Source of the DNA: Bimuria novae-zelandiae CBS 107.79
Taxonomy: Eukaryota > Ascomycota > Dothideomycetes > Pleosporales > Didymosphaeriaceae
DNA: 64,000 nucleotides
Direction of reading: 5' to 3'
NCBI GenBank assembly: GCA_010015655.1
Contig: ML976667.1
Span: forward strand, 561,941 to 625,940
The notes beneath the pieces are model-generated. The model saw only the letters and a list, made by a program, of their open reading frames with translations, searched no databases and was not told the DNA's origin. A program made the position numbers and the translations under genes. Each line of letters begins with the position of its first letter. Position 1 is the first letter of the stretch. Shown piece after piece: positions 1 through 9,890 of this stretch.

Positions 1-984
1 AAGGCGCGTCCGGACCTTCACATACAGTACGCAACGACACAGACATGAATTACCTCGATTAATTCCATGTCTCTTCCTGCCTTATCCCTTATCTTCTTGT
101 GCAGTTCGCATCATGTTCTTCTGTTACGTATGCCGCACTCTACCTCCATTGCATCCACTCCCTCCCCACACCAACCACCCCCACGCCATCCCTATAATTA
201 CCCTTGCTCATCACAACCCACTCGACTTGTTCCACGACTTCGTACATTACTTCTATGCAGATTAAGCGCTGCGTCTTCCATGGGTGGATCGCAGCCACTC
301 ATCGCATGACAGGTGGTGAGGCAGACAGGGAGCTGCAGGGCTAGCGCGATGCAGCTTCTCAATTTACGTTCGACCGCGGAGAGTAATTGCGACTTTGATA
401 TTTTTCGCGCACACGCGAGCGCTACATGGTGCTGTATCGTAAGGCCCACTTAAGTCTATTCCCGAGGCTCCGACCTGCACAATGTGTGGGTTGGAACTCC
501 GGTGCGGAACTTTGCGACTGAAATGCCGCCTGCTTCAATGAGGCTACATCCTATCCTGCTGCAAGGTTTTATGTTCTAAGATCACTGCTTCAGCGTGGTG
601 TGAGACTGTTGAGCGCTTGCGGTGAGACCAAATAGTGTGTAATAATAGATTGGAGAGTCATTGCAAACGTATCCAAGTACATCAATGCTCTCCCTATGAG
701 CATTACCCGTCAAGTCATAATAGTGTATCTCCCATCTCGTATTTCGTGGAGTCGTAAAGTCGTTAGTCATATCCTGTAAATGCGTGATCCAGGAAAAAAA
801 ATGAAGAAGAAGGCAAATGGAACATCGACATGCAACGAGACCGGCCTGAACGCCGAAGGAGAAGAAAGCATCGTCCACTATCCATCATGCCCAAACTCCA
901 TGTCATCTTACCATCGCCATATCCCATGCACTCAATGCAATGCAGCCCTATCTTGACAATCGCATCTTCCGCTCTTGGAGCTCT
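1..984. other. Intergenic, no supported gene
   Basis: No open frame here has a recognisable domain or a convincing intron pattern. It lies at the window edge, downstream of the minus-strand gene that ends at 985. I see nothing else in it. Confidence 0.5.
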
Positions 985-1647
985 TCAGTCCCACCATCGC
1001 CTTCCTACTCTTCCGTTGCCACTCAATATCCCAAGGACCTCTGCGCTACTCGTCTTGAATCCCCAGATCCGCTCGATTGGCTCGGCGATCATGGTCCAGT
1101 CGAATCCCCGGATATCATACATATCCAGCACCACGCGCACCAGCCAAGGGTCATACATTGGCACAGTCGGGTCCTGATACATGGACAGCGCCAGTGACGA
1201 CGACAGGATCTCTGGTGGCGGAGGCATAATGTCGGGCGTCGTGTTTACATTCGCCGGCCGCGGCTTGCGCTGCCTACGCGTCGCCGCTGGGGTGGGTGCC
1301 GGCGACGGTGCGCGTGGGGACCCAGAGAACAGACCGAAGGCTTCGGCTTCGCCGTCCGAGAGTGGCGAGCTCGCGTCGGACGAGGATACCCTGGACAGCA
1401 TACTCTCGTCGCTCATCTTGGTGTGCAAGACAACGCGATGGCGGGAAGCTATAGCGTGGCCTGCGGCGCCGAGCGCATCGTACCGGGGAAAAGGGGTCGA
1501 GATTGCGCTCGTAGACTTGGAGTACGGCGAGTCGTCGATGGGCGTCACGGAGATGCGGGACGAGGGCGAGTCGAAGGACTGCGAGCGGTGGATGCGGATC
1601 TTCGGCGAAGGCGTGCGCGGCGGGAGAGTACACCGTGTCGCCATCAT
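985..1647 (-). CDS. Hypothetical protein, 220 aa
   Basis: A single uninterrupted frame of about 220 residues. The longer frame opens with TTG at 1665, so the first in-frame ATG (1647, followed by a second ATG) is taken as start. The N-terminal two thirds is rich in Ser, Pro and Thr with many SP and TP pairs (low complexity, probably disordered, possible phosphosites). The last 60 residues look folded and Trp-rich, with segments such as DPWLVRVVLDMYDIRGFDW and a terminal GRVGRRWWD. I recognise no named domain. The disordered head plus conserved-looking tail suggests a real lineage-specific regulatory or scaffold protein, but function is unknown. No signal peptide or membrane segment is seen. 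Confidence 0.5.
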   Translation of the reverse strand: MMATRCTLPPRTPSPKIRIHRSQSFDSPSSRISVTPIDDSPYSKSTSAISTPFPRYDALGAAGHAIASRHRVVLHTKMSDESMLSRVSSSDASSPLSDGEAEAFGLFSGSPRAPSPAPTPAATRRQRKPRPANVNTTPDIMPPPPEILSSSLALSMYQDPTVPMYDPWLVRVVLDMYDIRGFDWTMIAEPIERIWGFKTSSAEVLGILSGNGRVGRRWWD

Positions 1648-3232
1648 GGTCCAGGCTCTCCCCAAATTTTATATATGCGGAATTCAAGGGAAAAGCCTAA
1701 TGCCCCGAAGTGCTGTCAAATGCTTACACACGGAGACCGCTTCCCCGTCTGAAGAGGTAATTGCGATGTCAATTGATATTACGCGCAGGCATGAAACGAC
1801 GAGGCGACACAGGAATGAAGATGGGGCCCCAGGGGTTTGATATCGGCTTCAGTGGGTCGGCATTGTGGTTTAAATGGGGCGGACGTTGCCTGCGCTGGCC
1901 CTGCATGCAGCATCCTGTGGCATGGGGTAGCCGCCACGGGGGTTGTTGTACTACGGGATCGGGCTGTTGGCGGAAATTGAAGGGTGGGTGGGTCTGCGGG
2001 GAAGAGAGAAAGATGCGGGAGTGGTGGAGGGTGCATGGGGAGGAAGGGCCAACGTCCCATAGGCGTGGGAGACAACGCATGGTGCGTTCGTAGGATTGCC
2101 AGACTCCGATGAGAGGGGCGTTGAGGAGAAGCGCTTCCGAGCGGCGCGGGACTGAAGTTCAGAATCTTGTGTGACAAGTGCCGGCTGTATGCGTGTTCGG
2201 ATGCTGCATTGTGCCTTCTGCTTCTGACCTCACATCGTTGAATGCGCCCTCATATCGTACCTACTTCCAGTCACTGTGAGCAAAAGGAAAACACATTTTC
2301 TCTTGCGCTATTAAACGCAACGACCCGACCGAGAACGCTCCATTGTCTGTCATGGGACCACGCGCTGATGGACGGGCCCAACACGCGACCGCACTTGTTC
2401 ACTCGAGACTGGAGGAGATGGGAACCTGCAGGGGTGTGACGTGGTGTACCGAGAGGCCGCAGATTCGGCCTGCAGGGCATTCGCGAATAGACAGTAAGTA
2501 GGCCGGAAGGCGTGATCGTGAGCAAGAGGAACATTTTCTCATGTCTGAATAGAGGTCGGTTTCTAACCTCCCACTGACCCTGCTTCCGCCGGAGGCGGCC
2601 CGAGGGGAGAATGGGCACGTGCTCGCTTAACTGCAGGTCGTAAGAATGGTTGTACCGAAGCTCGCCCCTGCCATTTCCCCTCTCCGTGTAAACCATTACA
2701 TCATCAACACTATCTACTCCATCCGCTCCTAGAACTCACAACATCTAGGTATATCTAAGCTGTCTTCGGTCCTAGCAAAATCAAGCCAAGCCATGTCACG
2801 TTATGGCGGCCTTGTTCGCGTCCTCCATGTAAGAATGGGCATTGACAGTGAGGGAGGCAAGGACGTATACACGAATCGAAGCTGCTACAGTACCCTCACC
2901 AAAAACGAGGAGGTCAAGGATCATTGTTGTGCTGATTGATCCTACCAAAGCAGTCGGTTTCCTACGGCTTTAGCAATGAGAGCCGCCATACCAGACCAAA
3001 GTGCTGCCAGTCCGTCCGCGGTATCATCTCGTCTTTTCCGCCTCTCGTGTCGAAAGGCAGATGTCCGATGATTTTCCAATACGGCTTGATCTGGCCGGTA
3101 TGTACGAAGGGGCAGGTGCTCCGGTGATCACGTGAGTTCCCGACTCCGCAGACGTTCCGATATTCAGGTACAGGCGGCATCCTACACAAAGGTCAAACTC
3201 TGTCCCTTCTAGGCATCATATCTTCAAATCAA
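1648..3232. other. Intergenic, no supported gene
   Basis: Open frames on both strands overlap each other and are Pro/Ser-rich translations of GC-rich DNA without domains. They are treated as chance frames. The first part must hold the promoter of the minus-strand gene starting at 1647. Confidence 0.45.
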
Positions 3233-3804
3233 CTACCAGCGGTGGTAAGTGTCTGGAGCAGGTGTATCTTGAGGGCCTAGAGTAGGCGTATCTTGATAGC
3301 CTGGAGTAGGCGTTTCCTTGCCGCTGTCGTGTCCTTCGTTGACTTGAGTGGAATCCGACGTCTTGTTGCAGTTGTTTGTATCGTTGTTGCCGATCTCTAG
3401 ATGAGACTCGCCGGCATTATCCGTGTGAATGGACGGGACGGCGCCGTGGTTGTGGTACGTGTTCACCTGGACATTTTGCACGACGCGCTCTGGACCAGAG
3501 CTGGTATCGTCGCACCTACAGGACGATCGAATCAGTGTTTGTTCTTATGCACAGCCATGCTGACAACATACAAAGTCATACAGTCGAACATGCGCTTCAA
3601 CGCGTCGCTCAGGATGCGAGAAGGATCCTCATTCTCAACCGGGTGGTTGTTTGCTGAGGGCTCAGTAGTGCCTTGGTCATCTCGCACTGGTGCGGAGAGA
3701 GGGTTGTTGAAAGGATAGTCGGGGTCGTCTGCTTGCGAGAGGTCCGGACCTGGCGGAACGTATCCAGGAGCCCAGGGATCGTAATGTTGCACATCCGGCG
3801 CCAT
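3233..3804 (-). CDS. Hypothetical two-exon protein with Pro-Thr repeats
   Basis: Exon 1 runs 3804-3572 and exon 2 3515-3233. They are separated by a 56-bp intron with a GTATGT donor, a CTGAT branch-like motif and a TGTAG acceptor. Joining them keeps one frame, giving about 171 residues. The start is the ATG at 3804. The protein is acidic and low in complexity: Pro-rich at the N terminus (DPWAPGYVPPGPD), Asn/Asp/Ser-rich in the middle. It ends in roughly 8-residue repeats of the form TPTxGxQD, encoded by a short degenerate 24-bp tandem repeat near 3245-3310. No known domain, signal peptide or membrane segment is visible. The well-formed intron is the main support for a real gene; function unknown. 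Confidence 0.45.
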
Positions 3805-4129
3805 TGCACGTGTTCGATAAGCAAATGTTCATATGAGGAATGGTTGGGTGAACAATGTCAGAAAAAGTTGGGACTCTACGTAGCTCGATCACGTCCCTAA
3901 GTATTACCGTGGCGGCTCGTGTATCATATGTCAAGAGTCAACGAGGGTCGGGGTTAAGATCCCATCCCGGCTTCCCTCTCGGCTTCAACACGCGTGCTCG
4001 CAAGGTAGTTGCGAACGACCACCGCCACAAATTTTTACTGCTTACTCTGGTACTACGCTCGGAAGATAGCAAGACTCTACGCGGAAATCCGGTTCGCAAC
4101 TCCACTTTTAAGCTTTCGAGCTTTGTGTT

Positions 4130-4804
4130 TTAGCGCTCAAGACGCTTAACGATCTCCGGGTACGTCTCTTCCTGATCCCCATCCAGATACAAACAATTGT
4201 CCCTACGACAACATCCACCATCTTTTGCATCGTCCGCACACCTCGTCGCATACAACGGTGGTCTCAGCCTCATATCGTTTCCACCCTCAACGCGGTCCTC
4301 AACATCGTCCTGGACCACGACATCTGCCTTCTCGCAAGTAGCTACGTTGCTAAGGATCTTGCCGTAGAAGTTGAATGTTTGTGTGTATGCGACGAAGTCG
4401 CTGTGCGCAAGGCTGTCGTAGACGTTGATGGTCTGGGTATCGGCAATGCAGGTGGCTCCATGAGTACCTGGTTCGCTGGTAGCGGAAGCCGTGCTGTTAA
4501 CCTCGTGCTGCTCGGAGTGGCTGCGGAAGTTCTCAATGATACGGTCCTTTGTTGCGAGGCCGAGCTGCTGCTGGAAAAGCTGTTTGGCCTGCCGATCGAT
4601 CACTTGCTGTTGTGTGCGTAGCTGGTGCTCCTGTTGCTCGAGAAGTGCATCTTTGCGGTCACTGTCTTGCTGTTATCAAGCTAGCGCGTGGTTGAGCCGC
4701 TTAATCTCAGACTCCATATTGACCCGGCGCTTGTGGTCTGTTATGATGCTTTCAAATGGATACACAACAGGATTGTTTGGTATGTGATAATGATTCGAAT
4801 CCAT
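4130..4804 (-). pseudogene. Coiled-coil protein gene broken by tandem stops
   Basis: From the ATG at 4804 the frame reads about 42 codons, meets TGA (4678-4676) and TAA (4675-4673) side by side, then stays open for about 180 codons to 4130. Both sides look like one protein. A charged heptad-like stretch (MESEIKRLNHALA) leads into the stops, and Gln/Lys/Glu-rich coiled coil (DALLEQQEHQLRTQQQ) follows. The C-terminal half holds several Cys (GGCCRRDNCLYLDG). CGA and CAA codons changed by C-to-T would give exactly TGA TAA. An alternative is a 54-bp intron with a weak GTCAAT donor and AACAG acceptor that would remove the stops. Function unknown. Confidence 0.45.
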
Positions 4805-5431
4805 CTGCCTGTGTGGGATACGGAAGGTGAGCGGCTAGGATTGAGTGGTGGCCGGTGATATTTTGTGGCGCAAAGAGCTGATGTAGGCTCGAACGTGGAC
4901 CATATGTGTACGCCCGTGAACTGCCATGGTTTAGAGAAGCTGCGAAGATTAAATATCCCCGCTGGTGAAATCTGCAATTGATTAGATCGAGGAGCGAATA
5001 TGGGCGTGCGAGCCCTATCCGCGGGGATAAATTCACACAGGCTGTTCCACCTTCTCCGAGCAAAAGAGCCTTCCAATGGTTCGTTTCCCATCAACCGGAC
5101 TCTCTTCACACTACTAAATTATTGTCTAGGAAAGCTTAGAGGTCTAGTCACCAACGGGGCAAATTTAACGGTAGCTAACGTCCCATGGACACGGTGCCAG
5201 GACCCACGCTTCCAACGTATGCAAAGAGCTTCTATAAGACGCTTCATGTGAGACATTTGTTCATGGTGGATATATCGTATTTTGTAAGAGATGTTTTATA
5301 CAGAGGAGACATGTTTCGAGAGCACTAAACAGGTCAGTTAACGTGATGCGTAATGCCACCATTGCGTAGATCAAAAACTAAATTCCCAACCTACTACCTG
5401 CACCCTGGGGGTATATTATTCCTCCTACGCC
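4805..5431. other. Intergenic, no supported gene
   Basis: This lies between the start of the coiled-coil pseudogene and the stop of the PAF-AH-like gene. Only short overlapping chance frames are present. Confidence 0.45.
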
Positions 5432-7076
5432 TTAATTACCACCCGGTACGTGCATCTTCATCGCTCCACCAAACCATCCAATACACTCCCGAATAGCGTC
5501 TCGGGATGCTCCTGGTAAACGCGGTTCGACAAACCATTCTGGAAGCACAGTTTGCCGAAAGTACGCCTCCAGGAAGCAGCTCAGACTACGGAAAGTGGCA
5601 GTCGGGTCGCTCAGATCCATGACCTCGTATGGTTTTCCCAGACCCTTCGCGTCACTGTTCTTTCCGACAAGCTGACTGACAAGAGGCAGATCGCTATAGT
5701 CGAATTGCTCGGCTTTGTTGTATGTCCACTCGACTTGCGGACCGGCTAAGTGCTTCCTAGTCTCTTGCCAGGCCGTATCGTCCTCGCTGCGGTAGTCCTC
5801 ACGACCGAAAAAGATGGTGTATGCGAAGATGTCCTGCGTGAGGGCAGGCGCGGACCCGGAGAGGTTGATTGTCCATACGACCCGTTCATCACTGGCGCCC
5901 ATGGCAATCGCGACTGAACCACCTAGGCCGTGCCCGGCCATGAAGATCCGCTGTGTTGGAACCTTCGTGTTCCCATTCACGAATCTAACTCCTGGAAATA
6001 GGTCCGGCAGGGTCTCGACTTGTTCCAGCTCTTTAATAACGGCATTGATGTCACCAATCCGCGTGTCCATGACCTTCTTGATATCTGTGTCATTGACAGG
6101 CTTGTTGATTTTGAAGGGATCCAGGGTTATCGCATTCTTGTTCTCGATTGGGTCCGAATCAGCAAATTCGACGATCGGAGCGTCGTGCGGATGGTCGATA
6201 GTTACAATGTAAGCACCGTTGGCGCTCAATTGGCGAGCTAGCTGATTGTACATGAACCGGCTAGTACCAACGGCAGGCTCGAAGAGGAGCAAAGGAAAGT
6301 GATCAGCTGGTGTCTCACCGGAGGCACCTGAACAGCTCTTGAAGTATAATTGTTCGAACACACCCGCCTCTCTATTGCCAAAAAATTGCTCATTGCTGAC
6401 TTCAGCCGTCAGCTTAGGCATGTAATCATCATCCGTTGTCGCAGTGCAAGTCGTGTCTAGAATGGGCATAAAGACCGAGAAGGCTATCTTGCGATCCTCG
6501 GAACTGTTGTACGGATCCTTTCGTGACGAGTCAACCAGAGACGAACGGGCATGAGCAACCCTCCACGGCATTCCAGAGGGGGCAGGAGCCGGGACTTCGA
6601 CCTTAGCCATAACAGAGGCAGTGTGAGGGAAAGCCAGGGCGATACAGCCTAAGCCTGCGACGACCCCAGAAAGGACCACTATCATGGTTATCAAAAGCGG
6701 CAGTGAACAGCGCTTGCGGTTCGGACTTTTGATCGCGGTCGCGGTCGCAGGCTGGGTACCTGCGCTTATGTGTAAGGTTGCGGGTCAAGGCATGTGGAGG
6801 AATGAGGCTTAGAGAGGGTTCATACGCACGAGTGTCTGCAGGGCCACGCTCCGTCACCTGTGTCCCACTGGCGCTCACAGCGGTCGTCACTGCAAAGGCT
6901 TTCAAATCACGCTCAGCGGACTTGTCGCACAGCTGAGACTGATCCCTATGCGGATCTCCCGTCTTCATTTCGCGGTCTACTGTTTTTACACCTTCACTCT
7001 CTTTGAATGGAATTGATGCCTCATTTCCATACACAATTCTCTGCCGTGGAACTTGCACAGCATCTTCGCGTGGCAT
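5432..7076 (-). CDS. PAF-acetylhydrolase-fold membrane protein lacking the catalytic triad
   Basis: Exon 1 is 7076-6830 and exon 2 is 6759-5432. The 70-bp intron has a GTGCGT donor and GCGCAG acceptor, and joining gives one frame of 524 residues. Residues 1-97 are polar and probably cytosolic. Residues about 98-123 form one hydrophobic segment (PLLITMIVVLSGVVAGLG), so a signal-anchored type II protein is inferred. The rest resembles the alpha/beta-hydrolase family of platelet-activating-factor acetylhydrolases, with conserved blocks PLLLFEPAVGTSR, YIVTIDHPHDAPIVEF and YSDLPLV. The nucleophile elbow reads GHGLGG instead of GHSxGG (Ser to Gly360). The usual NLDGS reads NLSGS (Asp to Ser383). 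The His before FSDLP is Gln434. All three catalytic residues are therefore missing, and hydrolysis is unlikely unless a different mechanism is used. Residue mapping comes from recalled family motifs, not an alignment. Confidence 0.75.
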
Positions 7077-7311
7077 TTTTCATGCGGCGTTTGGCAGCAG
7101 CATAGGTGGCTTTGGGGCGAGTCCAAGAGTTGCGCGCGTCGCACCAGCGAGGGGAACACAAGCCCTATATTTTGCGATCGCGGACGACAAAGACGAGCGC
7201 GCTGTGCGGCATAAGATTCAGGCGCCCCGCCGCAGTGATTGCTGCGACCGCTGCTCGTCGTCGAGTGTAACTTGTCAGGATCGTTGTTAGGTGTTTCTCA
7301 CGCTTCATGTA

Positions 7312-7353
7312 CCGTGTTTTATCAGATGACGCACAGCCATCACTTGGCGCACG
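7312..7353 (+). repeat. Left terminal inverted repeat of element A
   Basis: Starts CCGTGTTTTATCAG. Its reverse complement is found at the right end, split by the MITE at the TA dinucleotide. Confidence 0.85.
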
Positions 7354-9405
7354 CTCACCGCCAAATTTTCGACTTCTTCACCCTCTCATAACTACACCAA
7401 TATGGACCCAATTGAGGCTGCGTTAGAGTCGCTGAAATCGCTGAATCCTAGAGAAACACCTAATTACACTACAGTTACGAAAAAGTATAGTTATAATTAA
7501 ACAACGCTGTCAAAGCGCCACCGCGGGGTTTAAGGCACCTATACTTAGCAAATTAATAATATACGCCTCCTTAACACCACGTAAAAGAAAGCTCTTATAA
7601 CTTACATTAATAACCTTTACTAACGAGGTCTACCGCCTATAAGATAAATAATATAGAATTTCGCCTTAGAAATAGCTAGAAGAACTACTAAAAAATACTA
7701 AGTTAATTGCTTTATTGCTTAACATTATATTAACCTTATATTACATTAGAGCTCTAGTATGGACGCGTCACGGCATAAAGCTAATTTAGCATTTAAATAT
7801 AGCCTTTACTTTAAGCTTTTAGCGCAGAAGATTAAACAGTATAACGTAAAACTATAATATATATATAATATAGACGAAAAAGGCTTCTTAATTAGGGTAC
7901 TATTAAAGATAAAGCGCATCTTCTCCCGCCGAAGATATAAAAATAGCGGAGTAAAGCAAGTTATATAAGATAGTAATAAAGAGTAGATAATAATAATTAT
8001 ATATATTTACGCTAACAGTAGTGCTCTTACGCTAACCTTAATTTACTAGGCTATTTTTAGTAATATATAGGACTTATAGCTTTAAGATTTCAACCTATAA
8101 GAGCATAACTGTTTCTTTACTTCCTTAGCTAGTAGATAGACGAATAACAAGATTAGCATATAATAGCTAAAACAAGTATTTAATTATAAGACAAAGGTAA
8201 AGGCGCGTCGCTTCTAGCGTCTCTTTATCCTTAATAGCTACGGCTCCTATATAACGATAGAATTTATTAAGTATTATAATAAGAATTAAATTCTCCTAGC
8301 TATCTTTCCTCCTCACGCTACCTATACTCTCTAGCCACTTAACGTTTACCTCTTTAAGCCTCTCTCTAGCGCATACTCCACCGAGCTCTTAGACTTTATA
8401 TATAGCTATTAAGGCCTTACCTTTATTATAAAGCGCGACTTCTTCCGCATATTTTATTACGCCTAGAATATAGCGTTTAAATATAAAATAATTATTAAGT
8501 CCTTTAAGGTTACTAGCCTCTCACCATTAAACGCAAAGGTAGTGTTACAAAAGTTTTAAAAGGCAAAAGTAGAGAGGCTATCGTCCTCTAAAAGTAGCTT
8601 ATTAGTACTTAGCGCTTTAGATTAGAGAAAGATAAAGCACTTACTACGCGAGGTTATTAAAAATACTTATTCTAAATACTCGTAGTAGCTCTCTTAGATA
8701 ATCTATTATATAATTATACAGAAGTAGCTTCTCTAGCACGAAAATAACTACCTTAAAAAAGCTCTTATTAATAAGAGAAAGTAGCGACAGCGTAGCAAGC
8801 CTTTACTACTTAAAGCACCGCTAGAGTATAATAGAGGCGCTATTCTCTAGTCGCCCGCTAAAGTCTAAGACGCCCAAGATAGGCAGGCGCAGAAGGATGC
8901 CGACGAGCAGTTATAATAATAATAGAAGGAGGAGAAACTTGCTCTATAAAAGCAGCAGAAAGAACAGAAATAAGCTATGCTTAAGGAGAGGAAGCGTATA
9001 AGGCTTGCCACCAAAGAAATCCGCCTCTAGGAGTAGCGTAGCAAGGCTACTACGCGTAAAGAAGCACGTATTATACGTAAAACTAAAAAATAACTCTAAA
9101 AAGATATATAATTATCCTAAAGGGGTACAAGACGTTAGCTAATTGCTTCTACTACTCTATCTTGTCTATATAAAGCGCCTAATATTACTAAGGTCAATTT
9201 CTCTTCTATTATTAATAAGGAGCCTACACCCGGCCCTAGCACGCGCACAAGAAATATACGCCTCCTATAAAGGTTTCGCATGTAAATTATTATAAGCAAT
9301 TAATTATTTAAGCTCCATAGACCTCTCTACTAGAAAATCTCGCGATAATAGCTCTTATATAGAGCTCTACAGCCTCAAAAGCAGTGGGTGTGGGCATCCG
9401 GAAAT

Positions 9406-9736
9406 CGTGCGCCAAGTGATGCCCGTGCGTCATCTGATATCGGTGATTCTGGAAATACCTGCTCGACCCACTTAAGGCGTATTTCTCATCAGACTGCGCG
9501 TATTTTCTGTTCTGGTCTCCTTTTTTTCGCTTTTCTCTCCACCACACAAGGAACTTTGGATAATAATATACTAAAAGTAGATAAAGGGCTTCTATAGAGT
9601 TATAAGTACCCCCCTTAAATTTTTTAGAAGATTTAAGTTTTTTGCGTTCAAGAAAATACAAGAAAAGGAAGGATTGACGATGACTGGCTGGCTCTATGGG
9701 TCGAGCAGGTATTTCCGAAACGATAATAAAACACGG
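9406..9736 (-). repeat. Right terminal inverted repeat of element A, split by the MITE
   Basis: Bases 9406-9439 and 9729-9736 together give the reverse complement of the left repeat once the MITE and one TA are removed. This shows that the MITE arrived after element A. Confidence 0.85.
9440..9726 (+). mobile_element. 287-bp MITE, copy 1
   Basis: A 287-bp sequence flanked by TA (9438-9439 and 9727-9728). It carries an inner inverted repeat GGAAATACCTGCTCGACCCA about 11 bp from the left end and 10 bp from the right end, with degenerate outermost bases. It has no coding capacity: a chance minus-strand frame across it runs into both neighbouring elements. Length, TA duplication and inverted repeats fit a non-autonomous Tc1/mariner-type MITE. 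A nearly identical copy is at 63367-63653. It lies inside the right terminal repeat of element A. Confidence 0.85.
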
Positions 9737-9738
9737 TA

Positions 9739-9786
9739 ACGTGTCCGTGCACCCAATGCACGGATTCAGCCAATGCACGCCGAACA
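9739..9786 (+). repeat. Left terminal inverted repeat of element B (48 bp)
   Basis: Identical to the reverse complement of 11800-11847. It contains CCAATGCACG twice in direct orientation with starts 16 bp apart, a plausible paired transposase-binding site. Confidence 0.9.
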
Positions 9787-9890
9787 CCATAAACGCTCTA
9801 TTAGAAATAAGGCTGCAGAACCACCCACAAACAATATTATTATAAGATTTTCTACTAGGATAGTAAATCGATAGCTGCGATTCATTTGCA

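Larger units (their letters stand above)
7312..9736 (+). mobile_element. Element A: degenerate Fot1/pogo-like transposon, with a MITE inserted in its right end
   Basis: Bounded by 42-bp terminal inverted repeats (7312-7353; 9406-9439 plus 9729-9736) beginning CCGTGTTTTATCAGATGACG, with two mismatches, and flanked by TA at 7310-7311 and 9737-9738. Without the 287-bp MITE and its duplicated TA the element is 2136 bp. The transposase begins at ATG 7402 (MDPIEAALESLKSLNPRET) and can be followed through KYSYN-stop-TTLSKRHRG and YNIDEKGFLIRV, the first catalytic Asp of the DDE domain. It is full of TAA and TAG codons. The interior is extremely TpA-rich while the first roughly 170 bp are normal, a RIP signature. 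It cannot make transposase. Confidence 0.85.

Noticed and set aside
1181..1840. 219-codon plus-strand frame opposite the first hypothetical gene
   Set aside because: Overlaps the minus-strand frame completely and has no domain. The minus strand has the more protein-like composition and a conserved-looking C terminus.
7320..9728. First reading of element A ends as TCAGATGACG with TA at 7320 and 9438
   Set aside because: Removing the MITE shows that the inverted repeat continues 10 bases further out (CCGTGTTTTA) to a better TA pair, matching the repeat lengths of B and D.
9308..9790. 160-codon minus-strand frame, repeated in part at 63364-63822
   Set aside because: It crosses the MITE and the ends of elements A and B, and both copies differ outside the MITE. 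It is non-coding repeat DNA that happens to be open.
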